Source: Tritrichomonas musculus (Eukaryota; Parabasalia; Tritrichomonadida; Tritrichomonadidae). Taken from it: a DNA stretch of 64,000 nt. Shown here one piece after another: positions 11,020 through 21,178 of this stretch (position 1 is the first letter of the stretch; every line of letters begins with the position of its first letter). The DNA is taken from NCBI GenBank assembly GCA_039105265.1, contig JAPFFF010000004.1, forward strand, positions 620,001 through 684,000, in the 5' to 3' direction. The position numbers and the translations under genes are program-made. Below the pieces are notes generated by a model, which saw only the letters and a list, made by a program, of their open reading frames with translations, was not told the origin of the DNA and searched no databases.

Positions 11020-11874
11020 ATGTCTTTCTTTGAAAATTGGGCGAAGCTTTTTAGCGCTATTTTTATATTTGTTGCTTCATTAGGAGGGATACTTTGTGCT
11101 TTTTGTAGATTCAATTCTTTTACATATTTCTATGGTGAATCATTATATGTCGGAATATTTGTTTCAGTTGCTTTTTTCCATTTTCTGCCCGAATCATTTT
11201 CAAAAGATGATACCTCTTATAATAGGAGTAGCTTAGTTTTATCAGTTTGCTTTCTATTTTTCTTAATTATTGAGTTAATTTCACGCCATTTTTCAAATGT
11301 TTTACGATCTCCAACAAACCTAATTGACGTTCAAAATGATGTTTCAACTACTTCTTCACAAATGCAAAATATTCTGATTCCTTATCTAGAAAATAATGGT
11401 CGCCCGATTACTATACAAGAAAGTATACTCATGGCTTCTCGATTATTTTTCAATTCAATTTTAATTGGTCTTGCAATGGGTATCACCAAAAACGATGATA
11501 CAATTTTTACAATGGTATTAGCTGTTGCATTGAGCAAATTTTTAGAAGCAATAGCATTAGGGACACGCTTAATTGGACGTACCAACAAAGCTGTTTTTTG
11601 GATAATAACAGTTTTATTTTCTTTTTTGACTCCAACCTTCACTTTAATTGCTAATCATTTCCTTTGCTGTAAGGATGATGTAATAATTTCAATATGTGAC
11701 GCAATCTCAGGAGCTCTTTTTATATATATTGGATTTTCTCATTGGCAGCGATTATTTTTCTCTCCTTATGAATATAGCAGAACAGAGCTCATTTGCATGA
11801 CAGTTCTTTTTTTGCTTGGCATTACAATAGTATCAATTGCTGCAATCAATTGGGCTCATCATTCTGATAATTAA
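11020..11874 (+). CDS. ZIP-family metal transporter-like protein
   Basis: 284 residues with about eight hydrophobic segments (near 8-30, 40-58, 70-88, 140-158, 163-182, 192-212, 220-240, 255-278). A ZIP-type HFLPES motif is in the second segment, a GLAMG motif in the fourth and LEAIALG in the fifth. This is the signature of the SLC39/ZIP family, which moves zinc, iron or related ions into the cytosol. The usual histidine of the fourth segment (HS..xGLALG) is Asn here (FNSILIGLAMG), and the fifth-segment HK is SK (SKFLEAIALG), so metal coordination is altered. The loop at residues 95-135 is short and lacks a His-rich stretch. It could be a transporter of changed specificity or a non-transporting member. 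Confidence 0.75.
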   Translation: MSFFENWAKLFSAIFIFVASLGGILCAFCRFNSFTYFYGESLYVGIFVSVAFFHFLPESFSKDDTSYNRSSLVLSVCFLFFLIIELISRHFSNVLRSPTNLIDVQNDVSTTSSQMQNILIPYLENNGRPITIQESILMASRLFFNSILIGLAMGITKNDDTIFTMVLAVALSKFLEAIALGTRLIGRTNKAVFWIITVLFSFLTPTFTLIANHFLCCKDDVIISICDAISGALFIYIGFSHWQRLFFSPYEYSRTELICMTVLFLLGITIVSIAAINWAHHSDN

Positions 11875-12032
11875 TTTATTATATATCTCTTTGCTAATCT
11901 TCTTGATATTGTGATATTATAATATTAGATTAATTGATATGAATAGAATCAGCCATTAAAAATGTTATGTATATATAAAATAAAGTTTGTGAATTAATAT
12001 ATTATATTTAAATACAAATAATAATAATAAAA

Positions 12033-13439
12033 TCATTTTCTGCTTCCTTTGAGTCCTGGAAGTTTTTTATTTTGAGTTCTGTGCGGTAATGTAACTTCTT
12101 TCATTCTAATCCATGGATGTTGCATTGCCTGCTGTGCAGTTAATCTAACTTTGGGATCCCAAGTTAAGCATTTCATGAGGAAATCAACAATATAAGTATC
12201 ATTGGTATTTAAAACTTTAGCAAGGTTCATTGAGCCAGGTTTTCTATTTGGGTAATCTTCTAATTCTTTTATATGATTATCTTCATCAAAGAATTCATCA
12301 CTTCTTTTTCCATTTTGAACCATTTCTATTGGAGGTTCACCTAGTAACTCGGCAATCATAACCAATTGTTCGTCTTCATCGTCACCTGGAAAAAGAGGTC
12401 TGCCAATTAGCAATTCAATAATAACAAGTGCCGTGCTCCATATATCCATTGGAGGCCCATAAGGAACTCCTATTATAACTTCAGGAGCTCTATAAAATCT
12501 ACTCTGTATATATTCATATTTTTGTTGCCCAGCAAAGCAACTGCTTCCAAAATCAATGAGTTTTATTAACGCATTACTTCCAGGAACCAAAAGAACATTT
12601 TCAGGCTTGATATCACAATGGATAGCGCCAACTCTGTGGCATTGTTCGAGGGCTGAAAACATTTGTAAAGCGTAAAGGCGAACAAGTCGTGCTGGAAGTG
12701 GGTGAAAATCATTTGACTGGCTTAGCTCATATAAATTCATTCCTAGAATTTCAAAGGTGATGCAAATATGTGAACGAAAAATAAAGAAATCAAAAGCACG
12801 AACAATATGATGTTGTTCCTTAGCATTTAACCTAGATAGAATTTGAGCTTCAATTTGACCTTGTTCATGCATCTGTTCTGTATTAACAATCACCTTAATT
12901 GCAACAGGTGATTTTGTTTTATGATCAAAGCATCTGACAACTTGACCAAACGCGCCTGCACCAAAAAGAGATATTATTTCATATCTATAAGCGAGATGTC
13001 CACCAACTATAAGTTTATAATTATTTGTATCATCGTCAAAACCTTGATTATACTCATCTTCTGGATCAATTTCAATCTTACTGGATGGATTTCCGACGAA
13101 ATAAATATCTGGGAAAGCAACAATTTCTTCAATTTCATAAGCTGCTAAAAATGGCGAAAATCTGATTCTAGCTTCTTCTGGTGAAATAGGGCCATTAGAA
13201 ACAATTGGCGATGTCGCTTTTCTTCGTGCTCGATATCGATATTGTGAATTCCGTGGATTTGATCTAGAACTTCCATTTTTTTGCGAAGGCGGATGAACTC
13301 GAGATGATTTTTGATTTGAGCTTCCCAAATTTCTTCCTCTGCTAGATCGAGGTGGCGGATTTTGAGAAGGTGGTTCGACTGGAAAATTAGGATAGTGAGG
13401 AGTGATTCTTGCGGAATATGGAATCACTTCTTCATTCAT
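12033..13439 (-). CDS. DYRK-family dual-specificity protein kinase (class II type)
   Basis: 468 residues. The N-terminal ~95 residues are Pro/Ser/Arg-rich and disordered. Residues ~133-156 (DDDTNNYKLIVGGHLAYRYE) match the DYRK-homology box found just before class II DYRK catalytic domains. The kinase domain runs ~155-455: glycine loop GAGAFG (160-165), Lys183 in VAIK, a Glu in the C-helix (QGQIEAQIL), catalytic HCDIKPEN (275-282), DFG (297-299), activation-loop YEY (309-311) and IQSRFYRAPE, a DYRK hallmark. All catalytic residues are present, so it should be active and autophosphorylate the activation-loop tyrosine (family knowledge). It is convergent with the ZIP-like gene, 158 bp apart. Confidence 0.92.
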   Translation of the reverse strand: MNEEVIPYSARITPHYPNFPVEPPSQNPPPRSSRGRNLGSSNQKSSRVHPPSQKNGSSRSNPRNSQYRYRARRKATSPIVSNGPISPEEARIRFSPFLAAYEIEEIVAFPDIYFVGNPSSKIEIDPEDEYNQGFDDDTNNYKLIVGGHLAYRYEIISLFGAGAFGQVVRCFDHKTKSPVAIKVIVNTEQMHEQGQIEAQILSRLNAKEQHHIVRAFDFFIFRSHICITFEILGMNLYELSQSNDFHPLPARLVRLYALQMFSALEQCHRVGAIHCDIKPENVLLVPGSNALIKLIDFGSSCFAGQQKYEYIQSRFYRAPEVIIGVPYGPPMDIWSTALVIIELLIGRPLFPGDDEDEQLVMIAELLGEPPIEMVQNGKRSDEFFDEDNHIKELEDYPNRKPGSMNLAKVLNTNDTYIVDFLMKCLTWDPKVRLTAQQAMQHPWIRMKEVTLPHRTQNKKLPGLKGSRK

Positions 13440-13984
13440 ATAAATTTCAAATTTTCAATTCAATAAATCAAAAATAAACGAATGATTCTTATTCAAAATT
13501 GTTTTTGTTTTTAAACGTATTGCATTCAATGCTGCAATAAAATAAAAATATTATTTTTGTTAATATTAAGCATAAATAGATACAAAACTAAACCTTGATT
13601 GTTAAATCCATATATGGATTATTGTATTCAAAAAGTTTGATTATAAAAAGATTTGAGTGTAAACTTTTGAATTTATAGATTTATAAATTTGAATAAAGAA
13701 ATACGATTTGCATTCATAGAAGATAATGTTTAGTAAGTGGTAAATAGTTATTCTATGATTGTATGTTACTCAGTTAATGATTTTTCTATATGAATTTGAT
13801 TTATTAATGATTTTTTACATAAATTATATATCTTCTACTTTAATGTTAAATAGAATATCATTGTATATAATAAGGAAAACTTTTGATATAAATATGATGA
13901 TGTGATGTAAGTTGGCATAGATCATAATCAAATTTTTGTCTCAAAATCAAATGAAAAAAAAAGTAAAGCTTCATTTTTTAATTG
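13440..13984. other. Divergent intergenic region
   Basis: Spacer between the DYRK gene (leftward) and the first paralogue of the novel pair (rightward). It is AT-rich. I see no repeat or RNA gene. It must contain both promoters, but no confident initiator is recognised. Confidence 0.5.
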
Positions 13985-14704
13985 ATGGATCATAATAATC
14001 AAAATCAGCAAAATGAAAATTTTAGATACAAAGATGATAGTGATAATTATCAAGAAGAAGATTTTATGGATCAGCTGATCAACTCAAATGATTTTGATGA
14101 TTTTGATGACTTTGGATTTTTTGCCAATGAAAATGAGTCAAGCATTTATGATCAATTTTCATATGAACAGAAAAAAGAAACTACTGAAAATCACAATGAT
14201 TATCAATCATTATTAAAAATACAAGAAAACAACAGACAAGTAATAAATCCAGATCAATTTCAAAATTTTGAATATACTAATCATTCATATATGCAGCAAA
14301 ATCAAAACTATTCTTGCCATTATACCATAAAAAATTTGAGAAAGAAAAGCATTTCAGCCCAAGCGGCAAATAAAAAAAATGCACCTAATGACAGAACTGG
14401 ATCCGCATTTGGAATCTACTGTTTTTTGTCTTTAAAAGGTGCCGCAGAACAATTCCGCAAAGATTTTAATCGTATTTGCGGTAAAACCAGAATCCAAAAA
14501 AAAATTGTTAGAGATCTTCATAACATAATATGCAGATCAATTGATCTTAGAAAAATGAGTCGTGATGAATATCGATCAATCAATACTTATTTTGTTCACT
14601 TTGTTAACAACCGTGCCCAAATAATATGGGCGATTCACGAATTTTTGGAAAAAAATCCTGAATATAGGAATAGCATTCTACATTCAAATAAAAATCACTT
14701 TTAA
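13985..14704 (+). CDS. Novel conserved-domain protein, paralogue A
   Basis: The first in-frame ATG is at 13985, giving 239 residues. Residues ~1-150 are rich in Asp, Asn, Gln and Glu and probably disordered. The last ~85 residues form a compact, basic, mostly helical block. Its pattern is shared with the gene at 17800-18462: AEQFR..F, LHN..C.S..LR, R.EYRSI..YF..F, I..A.H..L..NP.....IL. I do not recognise this domain. An acidic tail plus a basic helical domain would suit a nucleic-acid-binding or transcription-related protein, but that is inference. A TIR-bounded element begins 6 bases after the stop codon and separates the two paralogues. Confidence 0.8.
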   Translation: MDHNNQNQQNENFRYKDDSDNYQEEDFMDQLINSNDFDDFDDFGFFANENESSIYDQFSYEQKKETTENHNDYQSLLKIQENNRQVINPDQFQNFEYTNHSYMQQNQNYSCHYTIKNLRKKSISAQAANKKNAPNDRTGSAFGIYCFLSLKGAAEQFRKDFNRICGKTRIQKKIVRDLHNIICRSIDLRKMSRDEYRSINTYFVHFVNNRAQIIWAIHEFLEKNPEYRNSILHSNKNHF

Positions 14705-14941
14705 TTGAGTTTAAGGACGACCTTTCACCGTTTATAATTTATTTTTAAACGATTAATTTTTGTATTCATTTTCATCGTAAATCATTGAAAATTAAAAAAT
14801 TTAATAACTCAAGTTAGAAGGGGAAAAAGAAACTTGTTTTTGTGTTAATACAAATCAAATAGAATAAATTATTGATATCCGGTTCGAAAAGTTATATTAA
14901 TACTTGTTATTTATCAAATTTAATCATTTTTTTATTTTATC

Positions 14942-15693
14942 TTAAGGTGGTTCTCAATAAATTGAATACTTTCCGAAAAATGATTTTTTTACCCAAATAA
15001 AAAAGATATATAAACAAAATAAATAAAGGATTAATAAGTATAATTGAACATGATTTAAAATATATTTAAACCATAATTCATTTCTCTTTATATCATGGAA
15101 TTTCATCAATCATTATTTGGGATTTTTGAGAATAAATGTCTTTAAAAAATAGACAAATTACTGCAATTTTTGCAAATTTATAAAAAGGATACAAATTTAA
15201 AAACTATATAAACAAAATAATGCGTAATTAAATAATTTTCCTTTATAAAACATTAAATGATAATATATAAAATTTTGTCTATTGAGCATAATTGAATTAC
15301 AATTCATATTTCGTTTAATAATTTGTAAACAAAGCTTTTTGATCCATTTTGAAACGTATTTAGCCGTAATAAATGTTTAATTGTAAAAAAAAATAATTGA
15401 AACTTTAATAAAAAATCCATGAGAACATTTCATAAAACCAGGCATAAAAATATTTTACTGTTGCTTTTTAAAGAAAATTTTAAAGCTCGCCGATTTTTAA
15501 ATTAGGTCTTTATTTAAAAATTAATATTATATTATTTTCCTGTGAGCGGTCAAATTGCAAAAAAGTATGATCAGATAAAAATTGAAAAAGATCATAATTT
15601 ATGTTTTGAGTTTGGTTTGTAAACATTAAATATTCATCGAGAACCAGCCGTGTAAAAAAAAGCGGTTACGGTGGTTAAGTAGAACCACCTTAA
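14942..15693. mobile_element. Nested TTAA-flanked TIR element
   Basis: TTAAGGTGGTTCT at 14942-14954 and its exact complement at 15681-15693 enclose ~750 bp of non-coding DNA. If TTAA is the duplicated target, the repeats proper are GGTGGTTCT/AGAACCACC. A small extra hairpin (GGTGGTTAAGTAGAACCACC) sits at the right end. Family is uncertain. A TTAA target would suggest a piggyBac-like mechanism, but TTAA is common in AT-rich DNA. Confidence 0.4.
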
Positions 15694-17022
15694 TCTTTAC
15701 TTTTTTTACATCACATTTTTATTAACGTAACTTTTTAACGTAACTTTTTATAAAATCAAAAATTTTGATGTATATCAGTTATTTATGTTTAAAACAATAT
15801 TTTTACTCATAATCTAAAGATAAAAACTATTTTTCATTAACTCTTGCTAATTTTGATCAAAAAACCATGTTATCGCAGATGATTATATCTGATAGATATA
15901 ATTAGAAGCAAAATATCATAGAAAAAAAGGTTTTGTACGTCGGTACTATTATAAAATAATTCAAATGCATCGAATAAATAAATCAAAACGATTTAGCCAA
16001 TCATAATAAGTCGAAATAAAATCAGAATTTTATAATAAATATAAAGTGCCATTTTACACCATCAAAAGAATGATCAAAGAAATAACAAAGTTTTAATAAT
16101 TTATTAGCAATAATAAATGAATAAAAATTATTTCTGCTTTCTATTCATGCTTTTTTTATTATAATTGATTAAATTTTTGAAGATAAAAGTATTTCTCAAA
16201 TAAAAAAATAAACGAAAAATTACATACAGTATAGTCAAAAAATTAAAAACGTCAAAAAATTATTAAAAAGTTGGAAAACATACTTTTTCTTAAAGTATTC
16301 AATTATCAAAAAGTTATAAAACATACTCTTTTATGAAATTCATATATTAAAATAAATTGTTCTGTGTTGAAATAATTTAAACTATTATAAAACTTAGCTT
16401 ATAATAAATAGATATAAAAAAAAGTTATTTTGCTAATTGATTTGTAGATATAAATGTATTTTTTTTTTTCTTTTGATATAGATATAAATATATCCATTTA
16501 TTCATAAATTATAATTTGACAAAATGCAACTTTTTGATTCTAATATTATGCTAGAGAGTTAAGATAATCAAAAATTGAAATCTACAATTTTTAATGCAAT
16601 CTGTATAATGACTTAGATTTGAGTGAACAAAACAAAAATGCTAGTCTTTAACAAAAAACATGCTTCTTTGTGCTATAAAAATTAAAGATGATATAAGATT
16701 ACTCATGGATTAGTTAACTGTAGCAAATGAAAAAGTAAAGCTGCTGTTCATTAGCATGGATGTTTTATGACCAGGCAACTGAGCAATCAAAAAGTTTTCA
16801 AAAAATACAATGTAATTTGGTCAAAAAAACATGCTTCTTTGTGCTATATACAATGTAATTACATTGTATATACAAAAAGTAAAGATTATTTTATCTACTA
16901 AAATTTCATCTTTTTCTTTAATATATTATGAGTTTGGAACCGGATTATTTTAAATATTCATGTTATTTAATAAATGGTGCATAGAAAACAAAATTGTTTT
17001 TCTTTGAAATTGAGTTATTACA

Positions 17023-17430
17023 GGGGAATAGTATTTTTCTACGCCACTTTTTGAAAACTTTTAAACTTTTTGAATTCTTTTTTATACGTTTTTTATTCTA
17101 TTTTTGCTAAATAATGCATAAATATTTAGTTCAAATGGCTTCCTGATTCATCCAGCAATTCAAGGAGCCTGATTCGGCTTCGCGCAGCCCTGTGGTGATC
17201 ACTGGTGCGTATATTCCTGAAAAATTATGTAAAAATAAAAAAAAATTATATCAAAAAAAGCAAATAGTTATAATTTTAAGAGAAAATTTAAATTTACGAT
17301 TTTTTTGGTTAATTTTCTTAACAGAGTAAGTTAAATTTCACCTTAAGATGACGGTTTTTTACTTTCCATGAATAGCTATTCATGGATAGAAAAACCATTC
17401 AAAAAGTGGCGTAGAAAAAAACGATTGCCC
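17023..17430. mobile_element. 408-bp MITE with 9-bp target duplication
   Basis: The element starts GGGGAATAGTATTTTTCTAC and ends with GTAGAAAAAAACGATTGCCC, giving imperfect ~33-bp inverted repeats that include TTCTACGCCACTTTTTGAA and its complement. It is flanked on both sides by GTTATTACA (17014-17022 and 17431-17439), a 9-bp target duplication as produced by Mutator-like transposases. Inside are a GC-richer core (about 17132-17220), shared with the copy at 43440-43715, and an 18-bp perfect palindrome CATGAATAGCTATTCATG at 17367-17384. No intact ORF is present. Confidence 0.75.
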
Positions 17431-17799
17431 GTTATTACATTTTGAAATTCTTAGAAAAAATATAAACGTATTTTGGTATAATTCACTTTTATTTTTTGAA
17501 ATATCTCTTTTTCAAAGCTGAATAATTAATTATTTATTTTTTATATGCATTATATTCCAATTATTTATTTGTTAATATGAGTTTCACAATAAAATTATGA
17601 AAGATTGAAGAAAAATTAAATGTAACCACGACGATCATTTTTCATAGAAAGGTCGTCCTTAAAAGTTTTTAATTCAAAAGTTTTGAATAAAAAATTTTGG
17701 GAAAAATTTTTGACTACTACTTATAGAAAAAGTTTAAATTTTATTCATGACAAAATTTTATATTCAATTAAAATTTTATAAAAATTTTCATTTTTATAT

Positions 17800-18462
17800 A
17801 TGGAAAACGATTTTGAGCAAGATTTTTGGAGTCCATATAACGGATTTGATTGTGAAGATGTTAATGGATATTTTCATGATTGTTTTATGCGTGATATTTC
17901 AGAGCCAATTTTTGAAAAAGAAATGCATATATTAGATGACGAGCTATCAGCAAACAGAGTTTCGCATATAAACCCTGTTCATAAATGTGAAATGCCAGTT
18001 AACAAAAATCAAAAAATAATGAATGAAATCGATTGTTTATTCACCTCAAGTGATGATGAAAACGATAAGCAAAAAATTTTAAATGAAACCCAAAATTCTT
18101 TGAAAATACATATCGCTGAAAAATATTATAATACTAAAAATTCAAGGAACAAGAATGGTAAATACAAAGTTCGAAATCGCGAAAACTTGTTTTTATCTGG
18201 TGAAGCAGAACAATTTCGTATGAATTTTTATCATTTTACAATTGGACAAAAATTTGATAAAAGGTATGTTCAGAAATTGCATAATGCTGTATGTAAATCT
18301 TTAGGGCTTCGGCCCATTAATCGTAATGAGTATCGATCAATAAAACTTTATTTCCAAAATTTCGCCCAAAATAGTAATGAAATTATTTGCGCAGTTCATC
18401 AATATTTGCAAGAAAATCCAAATCTTAAAAGCCAAATTTTGGACAAAAGGAAATTTAACTAA
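17800..18462 (+). CDS. Novel conserved-domain protein, paralogue B
   Basis: 220 residues from an ATG. It has an acidic N-terminal ~110 residues followed by a basic stretch (residues ~108-128, N/K/R-rich) and the same C-terminal ~80-residue domain as the gene at 13985-14704 (AEQFR, LHNAVCKS, NEYRSI, YFQNF, AVHQYLQENP). By eye the C-terminal domains share a little under half of their residues, while the N-terminal halves share only composition. That suggests an old tandem duplication in which only the domain is constrained. The function is unknown. The family appears unlike any I know, and a lineage-specific DNA-binding module is one hypothesis. Confidence 0.8.
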   Translation: MENDFEQDFWSPYNGFDCEDVNGYFHDCFMRDISEPIFEKEMHILDDELSANRVSHINPVHKCEMPVNKNQKIMNEIDCLFTSSDDENDKQKILNETQNSLKIHIAEKYYNTKNSRNKNGKYKVRNRENLFLSGEAEQFRMNFYHFTIGQKFDKRYVQKLHNAVCKSLGLRPINRNEYRSIKLYFQNFAQNSNEIICAVHQYLQENPNLKSQILDKRKFN

Positions 18463-18796
18463 ATTTAACAAAATTCAAAATTAAATAATAAACTTTTCCC
18501 AGGCGGGAAAACCTGGGCAGAGACTAAAAATGATTATTTATAAATTATTGTTTTTTTTTTTTTTTTTTTTTTTTTATTGTTGTTGTTGTTAATATTTTTT
18601 TGTAAATGATACGATATATATTAATTAGATATAAATGATAATGGAAGTAAAACGCTATAATAATAAATTGATGTAATGCAAAACTGGCTTTCAATAAGTA
18701 TTTATCAAAGATAAAGTAAAAATGTTTATTTACGAAGTAAAATTTTTCTACTTCATCTTTAGGTCAATGATAAGGTGAATTCTTATATTCTCTATA
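18463..18796. other. Intergenic spacer with long T-run
   Basis: Contains a T homopolymer of more than 25 bases from about 18549, followed by ATTGTTGTTGTTGTT (a short TTG repeat), and a small inverted repeat CCCAGGCGGGAAAACCTGGG at about 18497-18516. Nothing else is recognised. Confidence 0.5.
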
Positions 18797-20717
18797 ATGA
18801 CTAATTACTTATCTTCATTCAATGAAGATGTATTAAAAAACGCAATTTCTTTATCTTCTTTTCAAGATATGCTTATTAACGCAACACAGCAATTGCTCGA
18901 AAATATTTTGCAAACAATTGAATCAATATTCTTTGTTTCAAAGCAATCAACAATTCCTCAACTTGTTCATTTATTATTTATAGCTTCTGAATATCGTTAT
19001 CTTAAAGTTCCATATTATTGTTATATCTTACAGAAAATAATTGAAACACATCAAGATGAGCTTTTAACAGCCAAGATAAAGAAATCTCTTTTACATTCAT
19101 TTATACAGCCAGCAACAATACATAATGCAAGATGCTTTTTTATTCGATCATGTATGAAAACTGGTATACTAACTCCAGAAGAAATTGTTGATACTATCCA
19201 TAAGCATTATTTAATGCGTCCATCAAATCCAGATAGACTTATTTACTCATTTTGTTGGTTTTGCCCCGAAATTGAATCATTAAACAATCCACTTTTCAAT
19301 ACAATTCTAACTTCTTTTAATCAGAACGTACAATCAGGAATGATCATTCCAATGTTTGTCAATTTTTTAAGAATATTCGAACCATTAAGTTCTAATAATT
19401 GGCAAATTTATCACACATGTTGTCAATATGGTTTTAATCCAGATCGCTACGCTATCATCATTTGTCGTGATGAAGTTGAAGTTTTAAAAACAGAATTTGA
19501 AAAAAGTAATGATGATCCAAATGAATATGTCATTCCAGAATGCGTTTTCGATTGCACTCATATTTTATCTGAATCAAAGCCAAGTCTACTTCAAGTTGCA
19601 GCCTACTTTGGTTCAATGAAATGCTTTGATTATCTATTATCAATTGGTTCTGACATTCGATTTCAATCAGATCAACGTCATTCATTATTAATGTTTGCCG
19701 TTGCAGGAGGAAGTCTCGAAATGATCAAGAAAGTCATTGCAATAGAAGAAGAAAAGGCACATCATAAAGTAAACATGAACAAAGTCCTTGAAACTGCTGC
19801 CAGATTTCATCAAAATGAAGTTTTTTATTTTCTCCTTGATAGGTCAATTAAAAACCGTTATTTAACATCAGAAAGGGAATATTATCAATTAATCATAAAT
19901 GATTGTGTTATTAGTAATAATTTATCATTGTTAATTAAATCACTTGAAAAAGGTGTTGATATAAATCACTCAGATATTTGTAACGTTTTTAATTCAATTT
20001 TTTTTTGAATAGAACTCCACTTTTAAATGCAGCACGAGTAGACAACTTTGAAATTTTGCAGCTTTTATTAAATCATCCTGAAATTGATTTAAATGCTGCA
20101 TCAACAGGTGATACAAACATTTTAGATTGGTCGATAACCGCCGAAGATTCAGAGGCCGTTAAAACCATTTTAAAATTAGGTGAAAAATTTGTCAAAAAGC
20201 CTGAAAATAAAGAAATGAATTCAGTTAAATTGGCCATATCACGTGGTAATGCTGAAATATTCGACATTCTTGTAAAAGAAGGAATGATTGAAGTAAACGA
20301 AAGACTCGAAAATCAACTGACGCCGATCATTTTGGCCTCAATTTTTGAATCCATTGAAATTGTACGTTATTTAATTCAATTTGGAAAATCTGTCGATGTG
20401 AATGCCGTAGATGATTCTGGAAGAACAGCCTTGCATCACGCTTCTGATGAAGGTTTTGTCGATATTGTAAAGTTGCTCGTTGACGTGCCGGGAATTCAAT
20501 TGGATATTGAAGACTCTGAATTTGTTTCACTTTTTCTGTGTTTTATATGACACCACTTCAACTTGCTGTGAATTGGAATCAAGACGAAGTTGCTCAGATT
20601 TTAAGAGAGCATGGCGCTCACTTATCAACTAATCCACTGGCGCAAAGAACCGTCACTGTAGATCAATATATAAGAGATCAATGCGATCACTGTCCTGGAT
20701 ATCATCATCATGAATAA
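18797..20717 (+). CDS. Ankyrin-repeat protein gene interrupted by two short inserts
   Basis: Three consecutive open segments in different frames (18797-20008, ~20011-20550, 20547-20717) read as one ankyrin protein. The N-terminal ~230 residues form a helical region typical of trichomonad ankyrin proteins, followed by repeats with motifs LLQVAAYFGS, TPLLNAARVDN, TALHHASDEG and TPLQLAVNWN, and a His-rich end. The frame is lost at 19985-20010 (26 bases, GTTTTTAATT...TTGAAT) and at 20524-20546 (23 bases, GTTTCACTTT...TTTTAT). Removing each restores the frame exactly at the same place in the repeat, just before the x-TPL turn. Either the gene is a pseudogene with two indels, or the inserts are very short introns. 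Neither carries the usual GTATGT or ACTAACACACAG trichomonad signals, and both end in AT, not AG. Confidence 0.65.
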
Positions 20718-20774
20718 ATAAAAGTATTTTATAGTATTTCTATCTTTTGCTGAATAATATTTGGAATTCATGAT

Positions 20775-21178
20775 GTAGCAAGAGAGATTGTGTCTCAACT
20801 TTTTGAGAGAATAAATTGAAAGAAAAATAGGAGAAAAATGGTGAATAATATTTTGAGATTATTCATGTAAATAAAAAATTGATGCATCTTTTTATATTTT
20901 TACATAATTTTTACCGAGACTTAAACTTTGTTTTTTAATTTTCGCGTGTAAAAAATAAATCATTCAATATTTGAAATAAATTCTTAGAAACCGTAAGTTT
21001 ACACGCGAAAATTAAAAAACAAAGTTTACATCAAAAGGAAGGATCGGTAAAAATTTTGTAACATAAAAAGATGCATTTTTTTAACATGAATAGACTCAGT
21101 AAATATTATTCTCCATTTTCTTCTAATTTTTTTTCTATTAGTTCTCTCAAAAAGTTGAGACACAATCTCTCTTGCTAC
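20775..21178. mobile_element. 404-bp foldback element
   Basis: The ends GTAGCAAGAGAGATTGTGTC... (20775) and the complementary arm ending GACACAATCTCTCTTGCTAC (21178) form an almost perfect ~33-bp inverted repeat. Inside, a second long inverted pair spans about 20925-20950 and 21000-21028 (ACTTTGTTTTTTAATTTTCG and complement), so most of the element can fold into one hairpin. ATTCATGAT occurs directly before the left end and again 8 bases after the right end, so a target duplication is suggestive but not clean. No coding capacity. Confidence 0.6.

Larger units (their letters stand above)
14710..17663. mobile_element. 2.95-kb TIR-bounded non-coding element
   Basis: Perfect 17-bp inverted repeats bound the segment: TTTAAGGACGACCTTTC at 14710-14726 and GAAAGGTCGTCCTTAAA at 17647-17663. 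Both ends contain TTAA next to GG/CC, as does a smaller element nested inside, so a TTAA target is possible. No open frame of note lies within. Internal features include a second TIR pair (14942-15693), a 408-bp MITE (17023-17430), a 28-bp perfect palindrome at 16845-16872, and a direct repeat of about 22 bp (AAACATGCTTCTTTGTGCTA core) near 16667 and 16827. Transposase is absent, so the element is non-autonomous or the TIRs are relics. Confidence 0.5.

Noticed and set aside
19985-20010. Standard GT-AG intron ending at AATAG (20012)
   Set aside because: A 28-base intron from GT at 19985 to AG would leave the wrong frame; only removal of 26 bases (GT...AT) restores it.
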